The notes under the pieces were generated by a model. It did not search any database. It was not told the DNA's origin and was given only the letters and a program-made list of their open reading frames with translations. This document shows, piece after piece, positions 8,264-16,580 of a stretch of DNA of 64,000 nt (position 1 is the stretch's first letter; every line of letters begins with the position of its first letter). The DNA is from Bifidobacterium breve (lineage in GTDB: Bacteria; Actinomycetota; Acidimicrobiia; Acidimicrobiales; Acidimicrobilacustridaceae): contig CAMAYJ010000001.1 of the NCBI GenBank assembly GCA_945862505.1, positions 1 through 64,000 on the forward strand. The letters are read 5' to 3'. A program made the translations under genes and the position numbers.

Positions 8264-9892
8264 ATGAAAGGTCTTATGCAGGACGGTCCGCTCGTCCTCA
8301 CGAATTTGTTTGATCGAGCCGAGAAGTTGTTCCCCGAGAAAGAAATAGTTACCGCGACGGCCACTGGTACTGAGCGGGAGACTTATGGCGAGTGGGCAGA
8401 ACGCACACGCCGACTCGGTGGCGTCCTCGACGATTTGGGAATCAGCGCCGATGGCCGTGTTGCAACGTTTGCGTGGAATACCGCACGACACCTTGAGTTG
8501 TACTTCGCTGCGCCCTGTTCAGGTCGAGTACTTCACACCCTAAACATTCGCTTGTTTCCCGAACAGATCACCTACATCGTCAACCATGCTGAAGACGAAG
8601 TGATCTTCGTCGACAAATCACTCCTAGGCCTTCTTTGGCCGCTTGTCGACACATTCACCACGGTGCGTCACATCGTTGTGATGGATGATGGAAGGGGGGA
8701 ACTGCCGACCGATTCCGGCGGCCGTCTTCTCCATGATTATGAAGCGTTACTTGCAGCTGCGAGTCCCGTTGAGTGGAATATCACCGACGAGAATCAAGCG
8801 GCATCGATGTGTTACACGAGCGGCACTACCGGCAATCCAAAAGGTGTTGTGTACTCGCATCGTTCGACCTGGCTGCACACGATGGCAGCGATGATGGCCG
8901 ATGGTCTTGGTGCCTGCGAGCGCGACACGATCCTTCCCGTCGTTCCGATGTTCCATGCCAATGCCTGGGGTCTTGCGCATGTCGGTGTGGCTTCGGGTGC
9001 CAACTTGGTGATGCCTGGGCCCGATCTTTCGCCGAAAGCAATCGTCAATTTGATTGAGTCAGAGCGCGTCACGATCGCGGCCGGTGTGCCCACGATTTGG
9101 ATGGGTGTCCTTAATGAAATCGATGGGCGCGATGTTTCAAGCCTTCGGAGTATTCCGTGTGGAGGTTCGGCCGTCCCCAAGCATTTATCCGAGGCCTATC
9201 GCGAGAAAATTGGCATTCCAATTCTGCAGGCGTGGGGAATGACCGAGACCAGTCCGCTGGCTTCAGCGGCCAAAGTGAAGTCCACGATGCTTTCGCTGTC
9301 AGAAGATGAACAAGCCGACTACCGCGCCACAATCGGTTTGCCTGCATTCGGGATTCAAGCTCGGATCGCCGATCAAGAAACCGGCGAAGAACTCCCGTGG
9401 GACGGGGAAACCAGCGGCGAACTTCAAGTTGCCGGCCCGTGGGTTGCCAAGGAGTACTACAACGATTCACGTTCTCCTGAATCGTTTACTGCCGACGGTT
9501 GGTTGAAAACCGGCGATGTCGCCACGATCGATGGTGAAGGGTTTATGCGCATCGTCGACCGCACGAAAGATGTTGTGAAGTCAGGTGGCGAATGGATCTC
9601 TTCGGTGGAACTCGAAAATGAAATCATGGCCCACCCTGCCGTTGCTGAAGCAGCGGTGATCGGCGTGAAGCACCCGAAGTGGTCCGAGCGTCCATTGGCT
9701 TGTGTTGTGGTGAAGCCCGGCGAAACATTGACGCGTGAGGACGTTCTTGCGTTCCTCGATGGTCGAGTTGCGAAGTGGTGGCTTCCCGATGACGTCGTGT
9801 TCATCGATGAGGTTCCGAAGACTTCGGTTGGAAAGTTCTCGAAACGTGACCTTCGGGAACAATTCGCTGGCTACGTGCTTCCTACGGCATAA
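8264..9892 (+). CDS. Fatty-acid--CoA ligase (AMP-binding enzyme)
   Basis: 542 residues from ATG 8264 with AAGGGGAG upstream. The AMP-binding motif is CYTSGTTGNPKGVVYSH (about residue 185), followed by WGMTE (A5) and the TGD / DRTKDVVKSGGEWIS region (A7-A8); the C-terminal lysine motif region PKTSVGKFSK is intact. The enzyme activates a carboxylic acid through an acyl-adenylate to the acyl-CoA. The opening and overall arrangement resemble medium/long-chain ligases of the FadD/AlkK type. It stands alone between a DedA-like gene and a SURF1 gene, so its exact chain length and pathway are not indicated by context. Confidence 0.88.
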   Translation: MKGLMQDGPLVLTNLFDRAEKLFPEKEIVTATATGTERETYGEWAERTRRLGGVLDDLGISADGRVATFAWNTARHLELYFAAPCSGRVLHTLNIRLFPEQITYIVNHAEDEVIFVDKSLLGLLWPLVDTFTTVRHIVVMDDGRGELPTDSGGRLLHDYEALLAAASPVEWNITDENQAASMCYTSGTTGNPKGVVYSHRSTWLHTMAAMMADGLGACERDTILPVVPMFHANAWGLAHVGVASGANLVMPGPDLSPKAIVNLIESERVTIAAGVPTIWMGVLNEIDGRDVSSLRSIPCGGSAVPKHLSEAYREKIGIPILQAWGMTETSPLASAAKVKSTMLSLSEDEQADYRATIGLPAFGIQARIADQETGEELPWDGETSGELQVAGPWVAKEYYNDSRSPESFTADGWLKTGDVATIDGEGFMRIVDRTKDVVKSGGEWISSVELENEIMAHPAVAEAAVIGVKHPKWSERPLACVVVKPGETLTREDVLAFLDGRVAKWWLPDDVVFIDEVPKTSVGKFSKRDLREQFAGYVLPTA

Positions 9893-9914
9893 CCGGCCGC
9901 CAGGATTCCGGAGA

Positions 9915-9929
9915 GCCCGCGTTGCGGGC
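9915..9929 (+). terminator. Short GC hairpin before SURF1 gene
   Basis: GCCCGC-GTT-GCGGGC lies between the ligase stop and the SURF1 start. It could end the ligase transcript; there is no T-run, and the promoter hexamer TAGCCT begins two bases later. Confidence 0.35.
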
Positions 9930-9943
9930 CTAGCCTGATCCAC

Positions 9944-10780
9944 GTGTACCGGTTCTTGCTCAAGCCTCGTTGGATCCTTTCGCACCTCTTTGTTCTCGTT
10001 GCCGTAGGGACAATGATCAATCTTGGGTTTTGGCAACTCAATCGCCTCGACGAACGAAAAGCGGCGAATGCTGTCGTAACGAACGCAATGAAGCAACAAC
10101 CGCAACCGTTAGCCACTGTTTTGCCCGAAGGAACTGCAACAACAACAGAACAGTTGCAGGCCGCCGACTATCAGCCGGTCTACGTCACTGGCACGTATAG
10201 AGCCGATGAACAAGTGCTTGTGACGAATCGAACAAACAACGGAGCGCCGGGTTACTGGGTCGTTACGCCATTAGTTCTTGCCGATGGCACCGCCGTCGCC
10301 GTTAATCGCGGTTGGGTGCCCTATTCGTATTTAGAAGAAGGCCCGTGGGATGACTTCGCTCCGCCGCCGGGCACGGTGACCGTTCAAGGTCTGTTACGTC
10401 AGTCGCAAGTTCGAGAAACGAATGGGCTAGTTTCTTCGCCGAAAGATTCTGATGTTGGAACGTTGCGAGTACTCGCGCGACTCGATGTCGGAAGACTCGC
10501 TCAACAAACCAGCGAGCGGATGATCCCTGGCTACATCTCGTTACGAGTTCAGGACCCAGCACAGAATGACTTGCCGGTACCGGTGCCGCTCCCTGAGCTT
10601 TCGCAAGGACCGCACCTTGGCTACGCCCTTCAATGGTTCGCTTTTTCGTTGTTGACGATCATCGTCTACCCACTGCTGTTGCGCCGTTACGCCAAGCGCA
10701 AGCAGATGGATGGTGACGATGCCGAGATCCTCGACGGAGAACCTGCATCGCCGGAGGCAGATTTTCCTGTCTCTTCCTAG
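9944..10780 (+). CDS. SURF1 family cytochrome oxidase assembly protein
   Basis: 278 residues from GTG 9944, which follows a TAGCCT hexamer by 7 nt and has no ribosome site (leaderless type). The fold is typical of SURF1: an N-terminal membrane segment (about 10-30) followed at once by NLGFWQLNRLDERKA, a long extracytoplasmic beta-rich domain with the GYWVVTPL and VAVNRGWVP blocks, and a second membrane segment near 225-250 preceded by LGYALQWFAFS. SURF1 proteins help insert heme a during assembly of aa3-type oxidase. The C-terminal tail is acidic and cytoplasmic. No oxidase genes are in the window. Confidence 0.9.
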   Translation: MYRFLLKPRWILSHLFVLVAVGTMINLGFWQLNRLDERKAANAVVTNAMKQQPQPLATVLPEGTATTTEQLQAADYQPVYVTGTYRADEQVLVTNRTNNGAPGYWVVTPLVLADGTAVAVNRGWVPYSYLEEGPWDDFAPPPGTVTVQGLLRQSQVRETNGLVSSPKDSDVGTLRVLARLDVGRLAQQTSERMIPGYISLRVQDPAQNDLPVPVPLPELSQGPHLGYALQWFAFSLLTIIVYPLLLRRYAKRKQMDGDDAEILDGEPASPEADFPVSS

Positions 10781-10799
10781 GGAAACGGCCGATCCGACA

Positions 10800-10828
10800 G
10801 TGAGACAGATGATTGGTTATTGTCTCAC
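10800..10828. promoter_or_regulatory. Operator overlapping the TetR promoter
   Basis: An 8-bp inverted repeat, GTGAGACA - 13 nt - TGTCTCAC, covers 10800-10828. The candidate -10 hexamer TATTGT (10818-10823) lies under the right arm and the start codon follows at 10831. The geometry fits autorepression by the TetR protein encoded directly downstream. Confidence 0.7.
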
Positions 10829-10830
10829 CC

Positions 10831-11463
10831 ATGTCCACGGCAGCGGTAACTTCGCCGAAACTCGCAATGGCGGTTCCCGAGCGAATTGTCGCGGCTGCTG
10901 CCGAACTCATCTCCTCGCAAGGGCTCAGGGGCACAAGCGTCGATGACATTGCATCTGCCGCAGGTTGTGGCCGGGCGACTGTGTATCGCTATTTCCCGGG
11001 CGGTCGCGCGGAACTGCTTGAGGTCACCATGGGTGAGGGAGTCGACCGCATCTTTGCCTTGTGCGCTCAAGTGACTGATAACGCAGCTTCTCTTGCCGAG
11101 GCAGTCGCAGGCACGATCAACATCGCGGTGCTCGAACTTTCGAACGACGCGGTTGTGCAGCAGTTGTTAGTCGACGAACCCGACACAATTGCGACGCTTA
11201 TTTCGCCGATGCGCATCGAGCCCCTGTTTGAGCGAGCGTCAGAGTGGGGCGCAGAACATTTCTCTCGTTTTCTCGAGCCAGCGATTGCAGGCCATGTTGG
11301 CGAATGGTGTGTGCGGGTCGTTACCGACCACCTGCGGTCTCCAGCGCCGATTGTCGACATCACAGATCCGTTGGTTGCCCGAAAGCTTGTTGACACGTTT
11401 CTTTTTCCAACCTTGATCCCCGGAACCTTCGCGGATCGCTTAACAACGACTCGAAATTACTGA
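10831..11463 (+). CDS. TetR/AcrR family transcriptional regulator
   Basis: 210 residues from ATG 10831 (a TTG at 10813 would lie inside the operator). The N-terminal helix-turn-helix is clear: VPERIVAAAAELISSQG, then TSVDDIASAAGCGRATVYRYF, about residues 16-60. The C-terminal ligand domain is not of a family I recognise. The gene sits 13 bp upstream of the diiron ferritin-like gene, in the same direction, and under a strong palindrome that overlaps its -10, so it probably represses both itself and the next gene. The start is 7 nt after TATTGT, implying a leaderless mRNA. Confidence 0.9.
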   Translation: MSTAAVTSPKLAMAVPERIVAAAAELISSQGLRGTSVDDIASAAGCGRATVYRYFPGGRAELLEVTMGEGVDRIFALCAQVTDNAASLAEAVAGTINIAVLELSNDAVVQQLLVDEPDTIATLISPMRIEPLFERASEWGAEHFSRFLEPAIAGHVGEWCVRVVTDHLRSPAPIVDITDPLVARKLVDTFLFPTLIPGTFADRLTTTRNY

Positions 11464-11476
11464 GAAGGAGAGCACC

Positions 11477-12595
11477 ATGGCCAGCACTGAAGAAATCATT
11501 GGTCGACGTGATGTGAATGATGTTGAGCAGATCCTCATGATCTCCAACACCGACGTCGAGGCATCGATTCACGCCGTGAAAGACAACGCCGATGCAATTT
11601 TCACGTGGGACTATGAAAAGGGTGCTCGCCCTGCTCTCAACAAGTTGTATGAGAAGGCGAAAAATTCACAGTGGAACGGTGAGACCGATCTCGACTGGTC
11701 GATCAATGTCGACCAAGAGGCCGTTGTGGTGGCCAATCAGGCTGCCAACAACCGTGGCGTAGGTCTCGATGTCACCGGAACCATCTTCGAAAAGTGGGGC
11801 GAAAAAGAGTGGACTGAGCTTGGCATCCAGTCACAGAACTGGACTCTGAGTCAGTTCATGCATGGCGAGCAGGGCGCCCTCCTTTGTACGGCCAAGATCG
11901 TCGAGACCGTCCCGTGGATCGATGCCAAGTACTACGCCTCCACTCAGGTCATGGACGAAGCTCGTCACGTTGAGGTTTTCGCCAAGTACCTCAATGAGAA
12001 GTTGTCAGGTCACTACCCGGTGAATGCCCACCTCAAGATGCTGCTCGACGACATTGTCACCGACAGCCGTTGGGACATGACATACCTCGGAATGCAGATC
12101 ATGGTGGAAGGGCTTGCTCTCGCTGCCTTTGGCTTCATGCATCAGATGACAACCGAGCCTCTACTCAAGCAACTCCTTCGTTATGTGATGAGCGACGAAG
12201 CCCGTCACGTTGCATTCGGCGTGTTGTCGCTGAAGGAGTACTACCAGGAGCTTTCACAGGATGAAATTCGTGAACGTCAAGAGTTCGCCTTCGAAGCGGC
12301 TGTCCGTATGCGAGATCGATTCCTTCAGCAGGAAGTATGGGATCGCATGGGAGTCCCGGTAAAAGAAGCTGTCACCGTCGTAATGCAAGATCCGGCCCAG
12401 CAACTGTTCCAGCAGATGCTTTTCGCCAAGATCGTTCCGAACTGCAAGAAACTCGGATTGCTCGACGCTGGTGACGGCTGGCTGCGCACCAAGTTCACCG
12501 AACTCGGTGTGATCGACTTCGAGCACATGCCCGATACCGAAGAGGAATACGAGACCTTTGCCCTCGCCGACGGCGAAATCGCTGGGGTTCGCTGA
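11477..12595 (+). CDS. Ferritin-like diiron protein, probable oxygenase
   Basis: 372 residues from ATG 11477 with GAAGGAG upstream. The sequence carries two E/D-x-x-H iron sites, each in a DEARHV motif (about residues 158-163 and 241-246). These are preceded by helices with HGEQGAL and MVEGLAL, the four-helix arrangement of ribonucleotide reductase R2-like and AurF-like diiron oxidases. A hydroxylating or N-oxygenating role is possible but the substrate is unknown. It follows the TetR gene and is likely under its control. Similar proteins in actinobacteria are annotated only as ferritin-like; this is not an iron-storage ferritin by length or motif spacing. Confidence 0.8.
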   Translation: MASTEEIIGRRDVNDVEQILMISNTDVEASIHAVKDNADAIFTWDYEKGARPALNKLYEKAKNSQWNGETDLDWSINVDQEAVVVANQAANNRGVGLDVTGTIFEKWGEKEWTELGIQSQNWTLSQFMHGEQGALLCTAKIVETVPWIDAKYYASTQVMDEARHVEVFAKYLNEKLSGHYPVNAHLKMLLDDIVTDSRWDMTYLGMQIMVEGLALAAFGFMHQMTTEPLLKQLLRYVMSDEARHVAFGVLSLKEYYQELSQDEIRERQEFAFEAAVRMRDRFLQQEVWDRMGVPVKEAVTVVMQDPAQQLFQQMLFAKIVPNCKKLGLLDAGDGWLRTKFTELGVIDFEHMPDTEEEYETFALADGEIAGVR

Positions 12596-12611
12596 GACTG
12601 ACCGATCGTTT

Positions 12612-12639
12612 CCCGCCGAATCTGTCAGGGTCCGGCGGG
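12612..12639 (+). terminator. Possible hairpin before dapA
   Basis: CCCGCC and GGCGGG arms enclose a 16-nt loop in the gap between the ferritin-like gene and dapA. The loop is long and no T-run follows, so this is a weak candidate. Confidence 0.3.
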
Positions 12640-12661
12640 GTGCGCTGGTACGGTGAAAGCC

Positions 12662-13543
12662 ATGGCACGTTTCGGTTCGGTGATCACCGCCATGGTCACC
12701 CCATTCACCGCCGATGGCGAACTCGATTATGAAGGCGCAGCTGAGCTGGCCCGTTGGCTTGTCGCGCAAGGTAACGATGCCCTTGTTCTCAGTGGCACCA
12801 CTGGTGAGGCGGCCTGCCTAACTGACGAGGAACAAATCGCTTTATGGCGCGCGGTTCGTGCTGCCGTCAATGTCCCGCTCATCGCAGGTTCAGGCACAAA
12901 CGACACGCGTCATGCGGCAGAACTCACCTCGGCCGCAGCAGGCGCCGGCATGGACGCTGTTCTGATCGTGACCCCGTATTACAACCGTCCTTCGCAGGCC
13001 GGTATCGAGGCGCACTTCCATTACGTGTGTGCGGCCACCGAATTGCCCGCAATTATGTATGACATTCCTGTTCGGACGGGTCGCAAGATCGGAACCGACC
13101 TCATTGTGCGTATGGCCAAAGAGATTCCGAATGTCGTTGGTCTCAAGGATGCTGCTGGTGATCCCGGAGCAACCTCTCGAGTTATCGCTGAGGCCCCCGA
13201 GGGGTTCGAAGTATTTAGTGGCGATGACTCACTCACCTTGCCGTTACTGGCTGTTGGCGCCGTCGGAGTGATCGGTGTCGCAACGCATTGGGCTGCTCCG
13301 GTCATGACCCAAATGATCAGCGCGTTTCAGTCGGGAGACATTGTTCGTGCGCAACAACTCAACGAGCGCATGATCGAGAGTTACGAGTTCGAAACCGGAG
13401 ACCTCAATCCGAACCCGGTGCCAACGAAGGCGATGTTGCGAGCGATCGGTCAGCCGGCCGGTCCTTGTCGTCCGCCCATGGGCTTTGGTCCCGATGATCT
13501 TGAAGAACGCGCACTTGAAGTGCATCGCCGGTTGTACGCGTGA
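12662..13543 (+). CDS. dapA: 4-hydroxy-tetrahydrodipicolinate synthase
   Basis: 293 residues from ATG 12662; GTG 12653 would add three residues. ATG 12662 is preferred because TACGGT (12649-12654) stands 7 nt before it. Family landmarks: GTTGEAACL (pyruvate-binding Thr-Thr), PYYNRPSQ, the Tyr in AIMYDIPVRTG and the Schiff-base Lys in VVGLKDAAGD. The enzyme condenses pyruvate with aspartate semialdehyde, the committed step to DAP and lysine. It overlaps the RNase J gene by 4 bp (GTGA), the same pairing as in mycobacteria and other actinobacteria, so the two are co-translated. Confidence 0.96.
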   Translation: MARFGSVITAMVTPFTADGELDYEGAAELARWLVAQGNDALVLSGTTGEAACLTDEEQIALWRAVRAAVNVPLIAGSGTNDTRHAAELTSAAAGAGMDAVLIVTPYYNRPSQAGIEAHFHYVCAATELPAIMYDIPVRTGRKIGTDLIVRMAKEIPNVVGLKDAAGDPGATSRVIAEAPEGFEVFSGDDSLTLPLLAVGAVGVIGVATHWAAPVMTQMISAFQSGDIVRAQQLNERMIESYEFETGDLNPNPVPTKAMLRAIGQPAGPCRPPMGFGPDDLEERALEVHRRLYA

Positions 13544-15288
13544 GTCGCGACGGAACGAAGCCCAAATCGAAGTCGAAGGCAAAAAAACGCGACACGTCGG
13601 CGAAGGCGCCGGCTGTGCGCGATTCACAGGGAACGCCTGTATCGGTCACCTTCCTCGGCGGTCTGGGTGAAATTGGCCGGAACTGTGCGTGTGTTGAAGT
13701 CGAGGGGAAGATCCTGCTTCTTGACTGTGGCTTGATGTTCCCCGATCTCGACATGCTGGGCATCGATCTCGTCCTCCCCGATTTCACCTATTTGCGCGAG
13801 AACGCCGACCGGATCATCGGTTGTATCGCGACACATGGCCACGAAGATCACACTGGCGGCCTTTCGTTCCTTCTGCGTGAACTTGAGTTCCCGATTTACG
13901 GATCGGCGCTGACTCTTGGTCTTGCTCGTAACCGCATTGAGGAAGCAGGGTTACTCGATCGCACCGAGTTCATTCCTGTTGTTGATGGCGAACGTCGAAT
14001 GATTGGTCCGTTCGATGTCGAGTTCATTCCGGTGACTCACTCTGTACCGCACGGCATGGCAACGGCGTTCCATACGCCTCAAGGCGTCATCTTGCACACC
14101 GGCGATTTCAAAATCGACCTCACTCCAGTCGATGGTCGGCTGACCGATCTGGCTCGTATTGGCGCTATTGCGTCCACCGAAGGCATTCGTTTGTTGTTGT
14201 CCGACAGCACCAATGCCGAAGAGCACGGACATGCTGCGTCAGAAACCTCTGTAGGCGCCGTGCTCTACGACTTGTTCCATCGCTACGAGGGTCGTCGCAT
14301 CATTACGACCTGCTTCGCCAGTCACATTCATCGGGTGCAACAAATTGCCGATGCAGCGATTTCCTTCGATCGGGTTATCGCCACCATGGGAATGTCGATG
14401 AAGAAGAACGTTCGCATGGCTCGTGAAATGGGACTTCTCAACATTCCAGAATCGCGCCTCATGGATATCGCCGATGTCGGTGACCTTCCTCCCGAAAAAG
14501 TGTGTGTCATCTCTACGGGATCGCAAGGCGAACCGATGTCGGCGCTTGCGCTCATGGCGGCAAATGAAAATCGATGGCTCACGTTGAGCGACACCGACGT
14601 CGTCATCATGAGTTCGCACCCGATTCCCGGAAACGAAACCGATGTTTCCAAGGTGATCGATGGTTTGGTCCGGGCAGGCGCTGAAGTTGTTCACTCCGGA
14701 ATCTCTGATGTGCACGCTTCTGGTCACGCCAAAGCAGAAGACCTCAAGATGTTTTTGTCCATCGCTCGACCTGAGCACTTCGTGCCCGTGCATGGCGAGT
14801 ACCGCCATCTCGTTGCCCATGCCAAGTTGGCTCGCCAGATGGGCGTTGCTGCCTCGAAGATCATTGTTTGCACCGACGGCGACCAGGTCACCCTCGACGA
14901 CACTGGGTTGCGTCCAACTGCGCAGGTCCCATCGGGCTACCTCTATGTCGACGGCATCATGGGCGATGTGGGTAGCGGCGTCTTGCGTGATCGACGAGTT
15001 CTGGCCGAAGAGGGAGTGGTCGTCGTCATCGTCGGCGTCGATATCGAACACGGCACCACGATGATTGGTCCGGAAATCGTTACTCGGGGCTGGGTCCATG
15101 CTCCTGAGGCCGAAGACCTCCTGGACGAATGCGCCGAAGTCGTCCGAGCGGCTATCGCCGACCTTTTCCGTAATGGACGCACCGATATCGAAAATGTGCA
15201 ACGGGTAGTTCGTCGGGCCGCGGGCCGATTCGTGAGCGATAAGACCAAGCGCCGGCCGATGATCGTGCCCGTCGTGATGGAAGCCTGA
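13540..15288 (+). CDS. rnj: Ribonuclease J
   Basis: 582 residues from GTG 13540 overlapping the dapA stop. After a basic N-terminal tail of ~30 residues comes the metallo-beta-lactamase core with HGHEDHTGG (about 99-107), a TGDFKID metal site, the beta-CASP region around CFASHIHRVQQ, and GEYRHLVAH. The C-terminal domain is present. RNase J is a 5'-3' exonuclease and endonuclease in mRNA decay and rRNA maturation, and can work with PNPase, also encoded here. The length agrees with actinobacterial RNase J (about 555-600). Confidence 0.95.
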   Translation: MSRDGTKPKSKSKAKKRDTSAKAPAVRDSQGTPVSVTFLGGLGEIGRNCACVEVEGKILLLDCGLMFPDLDMLGIDLVLPDFTYLRENADRIIGCIATHGHEDHTGGLSFLLRELEFPIYGSALTLGLARNRIEEAGLLDRTEFIPVVDGERRMIGPFDVEFIPVTHSVPHGMATAFHTPQGVILHTGDFKIDLTPVDGRLTDLARIGAIASTEGIRLLLSDSTNAEEHGHAASETSVGAVLYDLFHRYEGRRIITTCFASHIHRVQQIADAAISFDRVIATMGMSMKKNVRMAREMGLLNIPESRLMDIADVGDLPPEKVCVISTGSQGEPMSALALMAANENRWLTLSDTDVVIMSSHPIPGNETDVSKVIDGLVRAGAEVVHSGISDVHASGHAKAEDLKMFLSIARPEHFVPVHGEYRHLVAHAKLARQMGVAASKIIVCTDGDQVTLDDTGLRPTAQVPSGYLYVDGIMGDVGSGVLRDRRVLAEEGVVVVIVGVDIEHGTTMIGPEIVTRGWVHAPEAEDLLDECAEVVRAAIADLFRNGRTDIENVQRVVRRAAGRFVSDKTKRRPMIVPVVMEA

Positions 15289-15330
15289 CCGGCTTTCGCC
15301 TAATGGGGTTCGGCCGCGTACCCTTTGCCC

Positions 15331-16398
15331 ATGCCTGATGTTCCCGTCACCCTGACGCCGAAAGCCCTCGTTGAAATCCGTGAGCGGCTGACCCCCCAAG
15401 CAGCCCGAACCACGATTCGTGCCGCCGGAGTCGCCCTTCTTGACGAACGCCGTCAGCTCACGCTCGCCGAACTCGCTGAGCTCGCCGACGTTCCTGATTC
15501 AGCGGTTCCCACACTTGCATCACTTGCGCACGAGGTTCGACTTGAGTGGTGCGGCGACACGGTTGAAGTTGAAGGCATTCTTTCGGCTAAGACGGGCGGC
15601 TGTCCCGAGGACTGTCACTTCTGCAGTCAGTCGGCGAAGTTCGAATCACCGGTGCAGGCCATGCCATTTCTCGATACCGCTGATGTTCTGGCAGCTGCGC
15701 GCGAAACCGCAGCGCTTGGTGCAACCGAGTTCTGCATCGTGTTGGCGATTCGTGGACCTGATGAGCGAACGATGGATCGCATCTGCGAACTTGTTCCTCT
15801 TGTTCAACAAGAAGTGGGTCTCAACGTTGCGGTGAGCGCTGGCATCGTCACTGAAGCCCAAGCAAAGCGTTTTGCCGAAGTTGGCGTGCATCGTTACAAC
15901 CACAATCTTGAAACTGCTGAATCATTTTTCGAAAATGTCGTGACCACGCACACATGGGCCGAACGTTTTGATACGTGTCAACTCGTGCGCGATCAGGGGA
16001 TGGAGCTCTGCTGTGGCGTGTTGCTCGGAATGGGCGAATCGGTCGATCAGCGCATCGAACTCATTGGTCAGTTGCGTGCCGTCGAGCCGGCCGAGGTTCC
16101 TCTGAACTTCCTTAATCCCCGTCCGGGCACTCCATTCGCCGGGCTTCCGCTCACCGAGCCGCTCGAAGCCATCCGTTGGATTTCGCTGTTCCGGCTCGGG
16201 CTACCGTCGGTCATTCTTCGTTATGCCGGCGGCCGCGAGGTAACGCTGCGTGAACTCCAAGCTCTTGGACTCACATCGGGAATCAATGCGCTCATCGTCG
16301 GCAACTACCTGACGACATTGGGTCGCTCACCTGAAGAAGATCTGCAGATGTTGTCTGATCTTCAGATGCCGATTGGCGCGCTGTCCAAGGCCATCTGA
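15331..16398 (+). CDS. bioB: Biotin synthase
   Basis: 355 residues from ATG 15331, which lies 6 nt after TACCCT (15319-15324). The radical-SAM cluster motif is C91-P-E-D-C95-H-F-C98, followed by SQS, typical of BioB. Later landmarks are YNHNLETAE and NFLNPRPGTP. The enzyme inserts sulfur into dethiobiotin. The N-terminal ~60 residues form a helical extension. Two bases after the stop starts a tiny Cys-rich gene, read here as BsaP, the accessory protein that BioB of this type depends on in mycobacteria. No other bio genes are in the window. Confidence 0.95.
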   Translation: MPDVPVTLTPKALVEIRERLTPQAARTTIRAAGVALLDERRQLTLAELAELADVPDSAVPTLASLAHEVRLEWCGDTVEVEGILSAKTGGCPEDCHFCSQSAKFESPVQAMPFLDTADVLAAARETAALGATEFCIVLAIRGPDERTMDRICELVPLVQQEVGLNVAVSAGIVTEAQAKRFAEVGVHRYNHNLETAESFFENVVTTHTWAERFDTCQLVRDQGMELCCGVLLGMGESVDQRIELIGQLRAVEPAEVPLNFLNPRPGTPFAGLPLTEPLEAIRWISLFRLGLPSVILRYAGGREVTLRELQALGLTSGINALIVGNYLTTLGRSPEEDLQMLSDLQMPIGALSKAI

Positions 16399-16400
16399 AC

Positions 16401-16580
16401 ATGCCCGACGCGTATTGCCGTTGGTGCGGCACCGCGCTTGCTGTTCATCCCGATCTCGTCTGTCGGCGCGAACTCGATCCGCCGCGGTTCTGCCCCGAAT
16501 GTGGTCGACGCTTACGCGTGAAGGTGCATACCTCTGGTTATGAGGCCGCGTGTCGCGACCACGGCGCGCTCCTCGACTAA
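16401..16580 (+). CDS. bsaP: Small Cys-rich protein, probable biotin synthase auxiliary protein
   Basis: 59 codons from ATG 16401, starting 2 nt after bioB. Six cysteines (C6, C9, C21, C31, C34, C51) include two CxxC pairs, Y-C-R-W-C-G and F-C-P-E-C-G-R-R; a DPPRFCPECGRR core is followed by a Val-rich strand and CRDHG. This matches my memory of mycobacterial BsaP (Rv1590 type), a small protein next to bioB reported to be needed for BioB activity. The gene is tightly coupled to bioB and its stop overlaps the stop of the convergent lipoprotein gene by 3 bp. The symbol rests on context plus motif, not on an alignment. Confidence 0.75.
   Translation: MPDAYCRWCGTALAVHPDLVCRRELDPPRFCPECGRRLRVKVHTSGYEAACRDHGALLD

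Noticed and set aside
14239..15399. 386-codon open frame antisense to rnj
   Set aside because: A shadow of the high-GC rnj coding frame, with no family motifs or ribosome site.
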